Made by a program: the position numbers and the translations under genes. 64,000 bases of DNA, taken from positions 125,495,659 to 125,559,658 of the forward strand of contig CM061243.1 in the NCBI GenBank assembly GCA_030848705.1, written 5' to 3'. The notes under the pieces were generated by a model that saw only the letters and a list, made by a program, of their open reading frames with translations, made no database searches and was not told where the DNA came from. The DNA comes from Heracleum sosnowskyi. Taxonomy: Eukaryota > Streptophyta > Magnoliopsida > Apiales > Apiaceae. Positions 1 to 11,156 of this stretch are shown one piece after another (the stretch's first letter is position 1; each line of letters opens with the position of its first letter).

Positions 1-219
1 AGACTCTAAAGCATGACATATTGAAGTTTTATACTGAGGACATGAGCTAATATCAACTATAGCTGCACAAGTAACAGCCTTCTTCTCTAAACAATCATTA
101 GTCTGTTTATTAGGTATATATATGCAACTTTCCTTTCCATGCCCTCCCACTTGCACTCCCTTTTGTTTTCTTACATGCCCGTTCCTTAATTAATTACCCT
201 TACTATTTTGCTGCTGCAG

Positions 220-313
220 CTTATGGAGCCGGTCCAAATCTACCAAATCTACCCAGATCAGTTCGACATATCCGGAATTCCCAGGAAGTTTGTTGGCAGG
301 AGCCACATACATG
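220..313 (+). CDS. Internal exon of an unrecognised host gene, upstream of the Copia A insertion
   Basis: A 94-bp exon starts after a pyrimidine-rich acceptor (CTGCTGCAG) and ends at a GTAATT donor. Of its three frames, the one reading LMEPVQIYQIYPDQF leaves one base (G) over at the donor. That base joins in frame to the next plausible exon at 20306, giving ...SHIHGADQFHRPE. The phase match across 20 kb, with Copia A and its nested elements lying entirely between the two exons, is the main evidence that both belong to one gene. The 5' part of the gene lies outside the window. I do not recognise the family, and I see no signal peptide or membrane segment in this piece. Exon calls are from splice consensus only. 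Confidence 0.6.
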
Positions 314-450
314 GTAATTATGTGTATCCTTCAAACGATCGTAAACTTTTAATGTGGTGCACGAGACCATTGCGACTGAATCGTAAGTCTTCCATATTCT
401 CCTTGTTAATGTACCCTTTTTGTTTCTTAAGTAATGATTCACCAGTTAGT

Positions 451-697
451 TGTTAAGTTTTAGTCAAATAAAGGTCCTGGTCTTTAGCATTATTTGCTAG
501 TGGACGTTATCATTATTTGTTAGTTGAGTCAGTCAAGTTTGTTTCCTTTATTTTAGCAGTAGTTGCTTTGTTTTAGCAGTAGTGGGTTCCTAATTCTAGC
601 TGTAGGTTTCCCTTATTTATTTGCTGTACTTTCACAAGGAATAAACAAGTAATTCCCAGAACTGTTATTTGCTTTTGAGTCTCTATTGCATTTAACA
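451..697 (+). repeat. 5' LTR of Copia A
   Basis: Direct repeat of 19877-20121, beginning TG and ending CA. It differs from its partner by several substitutions and a small indel near 'ttagcagtagttgc'. It ends immediately before the primer binding site. Confidence 0.93.
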
Positions 698-699
698 CG

Positions 700-711
700 T
701 GGTATCAGAGC
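700..711 (+). other. Primer binding site of Copia A
   Basis: TGGTATCAGAGC lies two bases after the 5' LTR. It is complementary to the 3' end of initiator methionine tRNA, the usual primer for plant Copia elements. Confidence 0.85.
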
Positions 712-766
712 GAGTGACTTGAGAGATTTAAAATAGTTAGAAAAAGACTTGAGGGAGTGAAAGAAG

Positions 767-1540
767 ATGGGTTCAGAAGCTAACTTTGCAGCAGCCTCCA
801 TTCCAAAGTTCGACGGTGATTACGATCATTGGAGCATGGTCATGAAGAATCTCCTTCGATCCAAGGAGTATTGGATTGCTGTTGAATCAGGCTACACAGA
901 GCCGGAGAGTAGGGACAAGATGACAGCAGCGGAAATAACGAGTCTAGAGGAGATGAAGCTGAAGGATTTGAAGGCTAAGAATTACTTGTTTTAGTCGATT
1001 GACAAGTCAATTCTTAGGACAATCACTCAGAAGGAGACATCTAAACAGCTCTGGGATTCCATGAAGTTGAAGTATCAAGGAAATGCTCGTGTGAAGAGAG
1101 CGTAACTCAATCGTTTACGACGGGATTTTGAGGTCTTAGCAATGAAGCAGGGTGAATCGATCACAGATTACTTTGGAAGAGTAATGACGGTTGCAAACGA
1201 CATGAGGAATTATGGGGAAGATGTGAATGATGTCAAGATCGTTGAGAAGATTTTGAGAACTCTTACAGAAAAGTGGAACTATATTGTTTGTTCCATTGAG
1301 GAAGCCAAGGACATAGATCAACTATCTGTGGATGCCTTGCAAAGCTCTCTGCACGTTCATGAGCAGAAGTTCAAAACAGGTGGAGAAGATGAACATGCCT
1401 TGAAGGTAACTCATGCTGAGAGTTATGGTGGAAGAGGACTGCGAAGAGCTACTTTTCGAGGAGGTCGGGGACAAGGCAGAGGCAGGGGTCGCCAACCATG
1501 GAGTAAGGAAACCGTTGAGTGTTACAAGTGTCATAAACTT
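767..1540 (+). pseudogene. Copia A gag, first part, broken
   Basis: The reading frame starts at an ATG 70 bp after the LTR (MGSEANF...). It shows the Copia gag N-terminal pattern (F-D-G-x-Y-x-x-W, here FDGDYDHWSMVMKNLL) and then a UBN2-type gag domain (LWDSMKLKYQG, LRTLTEKWN). An RG-rich stretch leads into a zinc knuckle that begins CYKCHK. Two in-frame stops lie at 992-994 (TAG, where the family normally has Gln) and 1103-1105 (TAA, again in a Gln position). The CACTA-1 insertion at 1541 cuts the zinc knuckle between its second Cys and its His; the remainder resumes at 16136 (LGHFQYEC). The protein would form the virus-like particle in an active element; here it cannot be made whole. Confidence 0.85.
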
Positions 1541-1745
1541 CACTACAAGAAAAATTAGATTAGACATCACACTTTAGACATCAGGTAAAAAAACCACTGA
1601 TGTTAAAAGTATCTCTTACAACGATAAAAATGAAACCGATGTCTAATAGTAATCTACACATCGCTTACTTGAATAAACGATGTCTGAACCTCATTTTTCA
1701 AAAAAAAACACGCGCTTCCCTCTTTTCCTTTTTCCCCTTAGAAAA
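1541..1745. repeat. Left subterminal repeat array of CACTA-1
   Basis: Motifs related to ACATC(A/G)GTTT and AAACCGATGT recur in both orientations every 20-40 bp after the TIR. They match the motif of the right end (15828-16135). Confidence 0.8.
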
Positions 1746-3114
1746 TGTTAGGTCCTGATATGTTTGTAGAAGGGGGGTTGAATACAAACAATACCGTTTA
1801 ATCGAATTTGTATTGTTGAATTTAACAATTACAATACCAAATTTAATGCGGAATAAAATGAAACAAGATTCAAGTTAAATAAAACTCTATTGAACTTGAA
1901 GGGTGTTACAAATCTGTGTACAGATTACAAGGTTCTTGTTAAAACAAATCTAGAATAAATTCGACATGAATTTATCTATATTTGTAATAAAAGGATCGAA
2001 TACTAAAAAGTAGTTCGATAGTAATTCTAGGGATTATGATCCGCTAGATTGTCAAAGCAGTACAAGTAATTGAATTCTAGTTGATTGGATATAACTTTGA
2101 TGGCTAGAATTTATTACAAGAATTAAATTGAGCTTTGCAGTTGGCTTGCGTTAATGGCAGAGTAAAGAAGATAGAATGTTTATATTTGCTTCTGTCTGTC
2201 TTTTGTGTCTTGTAAAATGCACTGCCTCTTTTGATTACAATGACTTGTATTTAAACAAGTCACATGAAGCATTTCCACGCGCCAGAAACAATCAACTTGA
2301 TTTTATACTTGGTAGTACTATCCAATATACTTGGTAGTACTATCGGTAGTACTAACCAATTATATTGGTAGTACTATCGGTAGTACTATCAAGGGATAGT
2401 ACTGCAAGTACAAAATAATCAGAAATAAAACTGTTTTAATATATTCTACTTTTAACTGATTTAATAAATGAATTAATTCATTTAGAATTAATTCACTGAT
2501 TAAATAAATTAAATAACTGACTCAAATAATTTCATAAATAAATTAATTCTGGAGAATTAATTTATATAATAAATTACTTAAGATCTAGATTAATTAATTT
2601 AATATATGAATTAATTCTGAAAGAATTAATTCATAGATTAAATTAATTATCTTATAGAATAATATTAAAAGAGAATTAAACTAATTCTTAGAACCACTAA
2701 AATTGACGACGAACTTCCACTGACTGACGTTGACACTCCATGTACTGTCTGGTTCATGAGTGACTAACTTTAGTGACTGTTCTTCATCTTTAACTTTAAG
2801 CTGTGATTCTTTTCTCCTTCTATTTAAACAAAGGACTGTAACATGTACTTTTCTCCGTCACACTTCTGAAATCTCTGTCACTTTTAAATAGTTCCACTTC
2901 CTTGAATAATTCACTGAGGCTTGAACAATAAATTGAACTTCTTTCAATGTAGAATAACTTCAAGTCTGTAGATGACTTTAATCTTCATTCTCTTGACAGA
3001 TATAATCTTCTGAGATTCCTGTGACATCTGTATTTATTATTTACTTATTACATCTTGGTTTATGTTGAGTAGAATCCTCTGTGTTTACAAATAGGCCTAG
3101 ACATATGCCTTTCA
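1746..3114 (-). repeat. 3' LTR of Copia B (element on minus strand)
   Basis: 1369 bp, matching 11157-12525 with about eleven substitutions seen by eye. The TAGTACTA palindrome cluster is at about 2309-2404. It is preceded on the minus strand by the polypurine tract. Confidence 0.93.
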
Positions 3115-3130
3115 ATCTCCCCCTATTTGT
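3115..3130 (-). other. Polypurine tract of Copia B
   Basis: On the minus strand AATAGGGGGAGAT lies directly before the 3' LTR. This is the plus-strand priming site and resembles the strong GGGGGAGAT tract of Sireviruses. Confidence 0.85.
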
Positions 3131-3377
3131 TTGTTAGACAATAACAACCAAATACCTCTAGAGGATAACTCAACTAAAACAAGAAAAGATAAGACTTTTA
3201 AGAGCCAAGCAAATAATAAAAAGTTCTGGATTAAATATAACAATTTCCAGATTCAAACAGTAAAGATAAATACAAGATAGATGTTCCTCTAGACTGAACA
3301 AATGATACATTTTCCTATCTTGATTTACCTAGCTCTAAACATATAACATTTACAAATTGAGCTAACTACATCATGCC

Positions 3378-6300
3378 TTAATCTCTAATCTCCCCTTCTT
3401 CGGCATCTTGCAAGGTGGTTAGAAGATCTTGGTCAAGGACACGATCACTTTCAGAAACCACACCACTTGGCATTACTGGTTGAGTGGTGATCTTCTTCAA
3501 TCTATTCTTCATCTGAGCATACCTTGGAACTTTCTCCGTGCAGTAGTCTGAAATCATATCAGCAACTTCAGACTTCTCTACACAAGCAAACCCAGAAGTT
3601 CTTAGAAGATTCTCCAACTTCACCAGTTGCATAGCAGTCTGTAGCTTCATGGAATCAGGATCCAGCCTCACAGTCTCCAAAGTTGTACCTCGGTAGATTT
3701 TGACTTCATAAGGAAAGTGTACAACTTGAGGGCTGGCCATCATAGTAGAATCTCTCAGCCGGTCATAAAGAAGCTCATTCAAGCAAGAAGATCTCTTTAC
3801 TTTACTCATCAGAATCCACAATTCAGAGAGAGATCTTCTTTGTAGGAGGTCAAGAGAAATGGTGAAAGACCCTTCAAGAGCACTTGAGACATAGATGAAC
3901 AGTTCTTGCCTCACTTGATCAAATGCAGACGTAATCCTTAGAATATCTTCCTTCAATGCCTTCATGTACAATGAATTGTCTGGATTAACATTTCTGATCT
4001 TCTCAAGCAACTTCAGAAAAGCAGCATCATCGTTTGTGCCTCTCTGAGGGATATCAAACATCTCCCTTGCTTTATCCCATTTGATTCCTTGCTTCATCCT
4101 AACATCCAATCTCCTTTCTTTGACATGAATACTATGAAGACGTTGTTTGTCTTCATGTTCAGCCTTTTGAATTTTCAGCTTCTGAGAAATGATGTCAGAG
4201 ACCTTGGCATTCTCATCCTCCTTTCTCCTTAGCTCTGCTTGCTGTTTCTTCAGCTCTCTTTGAAATAATGGGTCAGGTGTGTATAGATCAGCTTCATCTT
4301 CCCAATCATCAAAGTTTGCTGCCTCTTCAACCTCCTCCTCACCAAAAACTTCTTCAGGTATGGGCTTCTCCAGATTACTAGATGTGTCAAATTGGAAGTC
4401 ATCCTGTTCACCGTGGTAGTAGTAGGCATCATCAAAGACAGTATCCTCCAGTGATTGTTTACCTTTCCCCTTATCTTTTCCAGAAGCTCCTCCAGCTTCT
4501 CTTTCTTCTCCTTTCTTCCCCCCCTTAGTTGAGGAATCCTCTACAGTTTGAGCTTGAGAAGCTCTAGGATTCACCTCAGATGTTCCCCTTATATCTCCTC
4601 TTTCTCTCATTTCTTCTCTATCTCCTCCTTGATCAGCATCATCATCTCCCTCAAAGAATGTTTTCTGTTGTGCTGTGGGTTGATGTGAATTCTTTATCAT
4701 GTAGTACAGATGCTTCATCCCTTCGTTCAGATGCTCCATTCCACCTTCAATCTTAGAGAATCTTTTATCATTAACCCATTGATTTTCATCAACAGTTTGC
4801 TGAATAAAATCCACTTGAGCAATAATGGCAGCAAACTGATCAACATTTGACATTGTAAGATCAGAGACGTCCGAAGCCACAAGTACTTGAGATTGCTGAA
4901 TAGCATTGATCTTTGGAAGGAGAGTAGTCTTCAAGCTTTCAATATCATCTTTAATCAAACCCAGCTGATTTGTTACAAAGGTGGAAGAAGAAGACCGTTC
5001 AACCACTTGTGCTTTAAGAATTTCCTTCTCAGCCTAGGTTTCTTGCAGTTGTTTCTGTAGAGAAGCTATCTGAGCTAACAAATAAGCAGTGTTTGTGTCA
5101 GTGTGTGCACTCACTTCAATTTCTCTCAGTGGTGTTTCACTCAACTCACGTGCTTGTGTATCACTCTCTGTTTGATTTTGATCTCTAATCACTAGCTGTC
5201 TTTCCAAGTTATCAGATTGAGTACCTGCAATAGAAATCACCCTAGCCCCTTCAAGAGAGGTCAGTGGTGGTGCAATGGGAGTTCGCAAATCCCGATCCCT
5301 GAATGAGTATGTCAAAATATTTGACATTGTATACTGAATTGCTTCAGGTACAGACTCATCAGGTTGCCTTTCACTTTCTCCAGTATAAACTGTGAGTGAA
5401 AAATCCCTTAAGGGAGCCAGAGATGTTCCCTCTGGGAGGGGAGAAAATGATTCTATTAAAGGTGGCAAAGAATCAGATTTTCCCTCTGATGCCTGTGAAG
5501 GCACTTCTACCGTGACAATGGTAGGCACTGTTTCAGATCCTAAGTGCTCTCCTAACAACGTGTCCTGAGTTTCTTCTATTTGGATGTCTTCTCCCATTGT
5601 GAGTAATGAGAGAGTGCTTGACTCATTACAGGTTGCCAGGGCCCGATGACGAATTTCAATAGATTCATCCTGTTGATAGGATGTCTCCAGAGACTGTTCA
5701 GTGGCCATTTCAAAGTCCATATCCTGTTGAGAGGACATGGATGGGCTTACAGATGTCTTTCTATAGGTTTTTCTCTTCTTTAATGGTGGAGACAGAGCTG
5801 TGGGTGCACTCAGTGTTTGTTCACTACTAGACCTTTGTCTTATCAAAGAAGCAGTTTCAGGTTGAGAGGTTAAAGGAATAGACACAGTGTTTGGCTCTCT
5901 GACCTGGGTTAGAGATTGTGGTTCTACAACCTCTTGGTCTGTCCTATCAACCACTTGGGTTTCATCAAAGGTGCCAGATGATCCAGAGATAGGATGTATT
6001 ACCTGTATTGGCAGTTCCTCTGAAGTTCCTGCTGCAATGACTAGTTGTTGATCAGGAACAAAAGGTTCAAAAGTAGGAAGGTGAATGAACTGTGCCATGA
6101 ATGGGCTGACTACCACTGGTGTAATGTTCAATTTTTGAGAAGTGTGGAGTCTTTGAAAGAACTTACTAGCAGTAGTAGGAGAAGGAGCAGTTACAGCATT
6201 TAAAAATAACTCCTTGTGAGAATCAGATAACACATGATTGATTAAGATAGTGAGAAATCTAGGATAGAAACACCTGACCTTTCTACCACTATCATGATCA

Positions 6301-6872
6301 ATCCTGGCATTAGATACTCTCCTAACTATAAGACTCCAGATAAGATGACCAATGTTAAGTCTAACATTAAACACAATAGCATAAGCAATGTACTGCAACA
6401 AAGATGGAATATTTTGAAAATTGCTTTTAGTACAATTGCTGAAAACCTTAGCTAAAGTATCAAATAAGACATCCCATTCACAGACCAAATTAGCTTTACT
6501 GAGTTTGGGCAACTCCAAAGGACCTTGATAATGAATTCTGTTGAAAAACTGAATTAATTCAATATCAGAAGGAGTCCTATCAAAGTTGTCCCTAGGAAGT
6601 TGAAAAACTTCACAAAACAAACCCTCAGTAATAGTGTACTGTGTGTGCTCAATTGTGAAAGATATAGAATTCAAATCATTAGAAATTACAGCACTAGAAC
6701 ACAGTAACCTAAGTGGTTCAATTTTTAAATCAGCAGATAAACATATAGCACGACTAACACAACACTACGAATTTAAAAACCGAATCCAAGGTCGAAAACG
6801 ATCAACCGGGCATTTCAAGGGATCAAAATACCCAATGTAATTGTTTTTAACAACCTCAAAATTCTAAGCCAT
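3378..6872 (-). pseudogene. Copia B extra (env-like position) frame of 1164 codons with three in-frame TAG codons
   Basis: One uninterrupted minus-strand frame runs from an ATG at 6870-6872 to a TAA at 3378-3380. It is broken only by TAG codons at 6864-6866, 6765-6767 and 5034-5036. The first half is a globular domain of about 250 residues (EPLRLLCSSAVISND, YTITEGLFCEVFQLP, NIGHLIWSLIVRRV) followed by a long Ser/Thr/Gln/Pro-rich stretch. The second half has coiled-coil character (SDLTMSNVDQFAAIIAQVDF), an acidic and Lys-rich centre and a Leu-rich C-terminus. Extra ORFs after pol occur in many Sireviruses and are called env-like from position. I see no clear signal peptide or fusion/transmembrane pattern, so a true envelope role is not supported. 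Confidence 0.7.
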
Positions 6873-7304
6873 AATAAACTAATCAAAGATTAACACAGAA
6901 AATCAAAAACTCAAATAATTATGAATAATTCGAATTTAAGGATTTTAAAATTAATTAAAAATCCAAATTTTCAAAGTTCTCCAAAAATTATCAAATTTTA
7001 GTATGTTAATCCTTGACACAAACCACACACAATGCTATTTTTAGAATCAAAGAATCACTTCTAAACCCCTAAAAACGACTCCAAACACCCTTGGAATTCA
7101 AAAAACTCAAAAACTAAAATCTCAATGAAACTTTGATTTTAATAACTTGAATTAATGGGCTTGATTAGATCTGTTCAGTGATGGTTTTAGATTTTAAAAC
7201 AAGCAAGAAACGAACTCAGAAAATGAAAAACAAATGGGCAGAGCTTCGTTTCTTGAGAATAAAAGAGAGAGAACAAAAAAAAAAATGCAGTTAAGTAAAA
7301 ACTT

Positions 7305-7700
7305 GAACTGTTGTAGTACTATGGTAAAAAGTAAAAAGAAGAAAATATATATATATTAGAAACCTGATAGTACTAAGGTAAAAAAGAAAAACACACGGTA
7401 GTACTAACAGAAATTAAAAGAGAAAAAGAAATAATAAACAAAAAGCTTAGTAGTACTATCCAAAACTCGGTAGTACTATCAGAATAATAATAACAAAAAA
7501 ACAAAAAGAAATGCTGGTAGTACTATTTAACACACGGTAGTACTAAGACAAGATACACTAGCAGTACTATGACTTAAAAAGAAAAAACAAAAAATAAAAA
7601 ATAAGAAAAAGAACTGGTAGTACTTAGGAAAAAGAACTAGTAGTACTATCAAGGGATAGTACTACCGATAGTACTACTAGTTCAAAACTAGTAATACTAA
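7305..7700. repeat. Internal TAGTACTA palindrome array of Copia B
   Basis: About a dozen variants of GGTAGTACTATC, with the 8-bp palindrome TAGTACTA at their core, are spaced 20-60 bp apart. They lie in an A-rich non-coding spacer (6873-8153) between the RNase H tail and the extra frame. The same motif is clustered in both LTRs. Noncoding palindrome arrays are known from Sireviruses, where they are thought to be regulatory. Confidence 0.8.
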
Positions 7701-8153
7701 TCGAAAATCAGAAAATAAAATAGAAAAACTGTTCTAAATAAAAAGAAAAATGCTGAAAATTACTGAAACTTTACAGAATATGAAAAAAATGCATGAAAAA
7801 TAATTACAAGCCTAGAAAAATTCATAGAAAATTCCATAAATCCTAGAAAAATATGCAGAAAATAATAGAAATGCAGTAAATTAATATAAACTTGCAGAAA
7901 TATTTAAACAACAATATTTACAATCTGAAACTTATCTAAATAATTCTGAATAAATATATTTTCAATAAAAATACATTTCTCTACTTAAAAAATATGAGAA
8001 AAATATTTTTAAAGAAAATAAAATATTCAGAAACATTTAAATTAACAAACAAGCAATTTCAAACAAGAATAGACAGAGATATCACTTAACAACCACAAGA
8101 GAAAAATGATTTTAGAAAAGAACAAACAGGACAGAGACATTATGCATCACTAA

Positions 8154-9185
8154 GGCTGTTCAACATACCCAACTTACTAACTAACTTAGTAAATGTGGAT
8201 TTGTCAAGAGACTTAGTGAATATATCTGTAGTTTGTTCTTCTGTGGGTACAAAATGTAACTCCACAGTTCCATTCATGACATGCTCTCTGATAAAATGAT
8301 ACCTGATGTCAATGTGCTTTGTCTCTTGTCATTATGCCATCTTCATCTAGCTTGTTTCTGTATACCCATCTTGTACCAACTACTTTCTTGTTCTTTGGTC
8401 TGGGTACCAGCTTCCAGACTTGCTGTTATTCAAATTGATTGAGTTCATCTTGCATAGCAATCACCCAATCAGGATCAGTCAGTGCTTCCTCAGTCTTCTT
8501 TGGCTCCATCTCAGATAGAAACCCTGAATAATGACATTCATTATGAGTAGCACTTCTAGTTCTAACTCCAACACCTGGATCACCACTGATCAACTCAAAA
8601 GGATGAGCTCTATTCCATACAGTCTGTCTTGGAAGATTTGATCTTGATGATTCGCCTTGAAATTCATTGTGGTGTTGTGAATGACTAGTAGATCCTTCAT
8701 TTCCTCCCCCTGAGTTGTTGCTTGATTACATTGATGATCCTTCTCCAGTGTTAGTGGTATCTCCATTGTTACCAATGTTTCCACCACCACCACCATGATC
8801 ATTATCATCATTATTATTGTCATTACCAGCAACATTCTCAGGTGGGGCATCAGCATCTGAATCTGAGTCTGGAAAGTTATCAAACTTCAGTTTCTCAGAT
8901 GAATCTTCTGTTTGGATACTAGGGATCTAGGTGTCATCAAATGTAACATTGATGTTCTTATTGACTGATAACATTTCTTGATTTCAAACAGGCCATATCC
9001 TCAGTTATACCCTTGCTGTTATCTCCAAAGGTAAGCACTGGGCCAGCTTTCTCAACCAAATCTGATAGCAGGGCTCTATCTCCGGTCATATGCCTTGAAC
9101 AACCACTGTCAAGAATCCACATAACACGGTTTACCTGTTTAACTCCCTGCAATACCAGATTGATTATTCCTTCCTCGGAACCCAA
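8154..9185 (-). pseudogene. Copia B pol remnant: protease start, integrase/RT junction and RNase H tail
   Basis: From the 9185 end the minus strand reads a protease start with the active-site motif WILDSGCSRHMTG. It then jumps, after FGDNSKGIT, to the integrase-RT linker (Asp/Asn/Gly-rich at 8720-8870) and the first RT residues (VVGTRWVYRNKLDEDG at about 8340-8400). A second junction near 8340 passes straight into the RNase H end (KHIDIRYHFIREHV, then TEEQTTDIFTKSL, 8160-8330). Integrase catalytic domain, nearly all of RT (including the YVDD region) and most of RNase H are missing. Several frameshifts and stops are also present. Two separate internal deletions best explain this. Confidence 0.82.
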
Positions 9186-11053
9186 ACTTGATTGGGTCCG
9201 GCATACTTAAAGAACTGACCTTTGTCAGGCAAAACAACATTTTTAACTAAAGCTACTTCAACCTCTTTCACAAAAGAGCGTTTCCATTTATAACCAGCCT
9301 TAACACATTTCTGAGTAGGCTTAGGGATAAATGAATCCACTCTAGTCTTAGGAGGACTAGTAGTCTTAGCTCTAACATGCTTCTTATTATTAACATGTTG
9401 ACGTGGATCAGTCTTATCATTAGATACATGCTTACTATTAAAATAAGCATACATAACATTGAAAGCACAAGACATGCAATTAATCACACCACATGCTTTA
9501 TGAGAAGAATTAATAGCAGGCATGTTAGTTCTACAGTTTTTTTGATCCAACTTATGGATATCTGATTTAGTCTTTTTAGTTGTAGCAACTTTGACTGGAA
9601 TATCAGATATACACTTTTTGGACTGTTCAACTTCCAAAGCAGTATCTTCTTCACGAATCTCCTCAGCAATGATTATAGAGTATTCATTCAGAGGATCTGC
9701 CTTAGACTCCTTACAGAAGGGTGTTTCAATACCCTTAAGCACATATGGAACACCCCTTCCTTCAGATCTGACTCTACAAGGGGAATTAATTCCAAGCAAT
9801 CCAATGGCCTCATTATAATCATAACCTATACTGACATGATTACCCATAGCTTGTTTATTGAGAATCTCTTTAGCCGTCTTACAAGAGTTGTAATAGGCAT
9901 TTGCTTTGGTCTTAAGTTCACTAATCTGATTCTTAAGAATGGTTTCCAATTGAATATAACAATTAACCCTATTCTCAAGAAATGCTATTTTCTCAGTAAG
10001 TTCATCCTGATTAACATGCACTAGTTTCAATTCTTTTATCTCCTTTTCAAGAGCTGAGTTCAAAAGAATTATACTATCATTTTCAGTGCGTGCACAACTT
10101 AAAGTATCACCAAGATTACGAATCATTTCAGTGAACTTTACCTCAGACATGTTGGGTGAAGATAACATGGAATCAAAGAGTTTGTCTCCTATTGCCATGA
10201 GTGCAAGATTTCCAACTTCTTCATCTTCACTGTTTGTATCATCCCAGCTCTTTTCTTTAGACTTGTTCTTCTCAACCATCCCTGTTTTATAGCCACCCCT
10301 TGTGCTATTTGAGGATGAAGAACCACCTGTTTGGTATTCGTCAGCATATGTCTTGAACTTGAAACTAGGATTTCTCCTGAACCTGAAGTTTCCAAACTTC
10401 TTCACTACCCAGGCCTTAGACTCATCTTCCAACTGTTCAAGCTCCTCCATAGAATAAAAATCACCACCAGATTGACTTGTAGATGTAACACCATATTCAG
10501 CTACAATTACATCCTTGTTAGGACTGGAAGGTAGAACAACATTCGTTTCATGTTTCTGTGGGACTCCAGCTACCAGTGAAGTAGACATACTAACCACTCT
10601 TCCTTCCCTTGGATTTGATCTGAAGTGCTCATTTGAAGAGGTGAGAATTTCCATCTTATTCTCTCTGACTTCCTCTGTCCCTTCATTGATCATTTCAATC
10701 GTATCCCAAATGTGTTTGGCAGAAACACATTTTAAAATATGATTATGCATGTTTGGATCAAGACACTCAACCAGTATCAACTGTAGACAGACATCCAAGG
10801 AAACATCTTCTTTTTCTTCAGGAGTGTAGTCCTTGGGATCCTTAGGATATATCCTAGCAGCCCTAGTAACAACATCATTCTCTATTAGCTCTTTCTCAAC
10901 AAACATAGGAATTCTTGGTCCATTCTTTAGCACATCAAGATATTCAAAATTAACCACTTGAAGAAACAGGAGCATCTTCTTCTTCCACATAGGATAGTGC
11001 TCCTTGCTGAACATTGGGATTTTTACTGTACCCACTTTCTGTGTAGTAGACAT
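9164..11053 (-). pseudogene. Copia B gag (629 codons), zinc knuckle missing
   Basis: The ORF starts at an ATG about 90 bases after the primer site and shows the Copia gag pattern (PMFSKEHYPMWKKKM near residue 14-28, then a UBN2-like stretch CVSAKHIWDTIE at about 107). A central coiled-coil-like segment follows (NSALEKEIKELK..., ENRVNCYIQLE). The basic, Ser-rich part after about residue 240 (FRFRRNPSFKFKTYADE) should lead into a CCHC zinc knuckle. Instead KNKSKEKSWDD is continuous, so the knuckle appears precisely deleted, which should impair RNA packaging. The C-terminal FKYAGPNQVWVP is the usual lead-in to protease. A frameshift near 9165 separates gag from the protease remnant. Confidence 0.8.
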
Positions 11054-11141
11054 CTTTTGAGATTTTTAGGAATAATAAAAAATTCAGAGTTTAAGAAAAA
11101 TCTCAAAACAATTGGATCTTTGATTTGTATATCAATCAAAA

Positions 11142-11155
11142 GGCTCTGATACCAA
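11142..11155 (-). other. Primer binding site of Copia B
   Basis: On the minus strand TTGGTATCAGAGCC follows the LTR end by two bases. It is complementary to the 3' end of initiator Met-tRNA. Confidence 0.87.
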
Positions 11156-11156
11156 T

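Noticed and set aside
5034..5036. TAG in the Copia B extra frame as a programmed read-through site
   Set aside because: Two other TAGs lie in the same frame near the start codon, and the context (ACC TAG GCT) does not match the known CAATTA-type read-through signal. Mutation is simpler.
9377..10742. Several + strand ORFs of 60-75 codons
   Set aside because: They are complements of the Copia B gag frame on the minus strand and show no independent motif.
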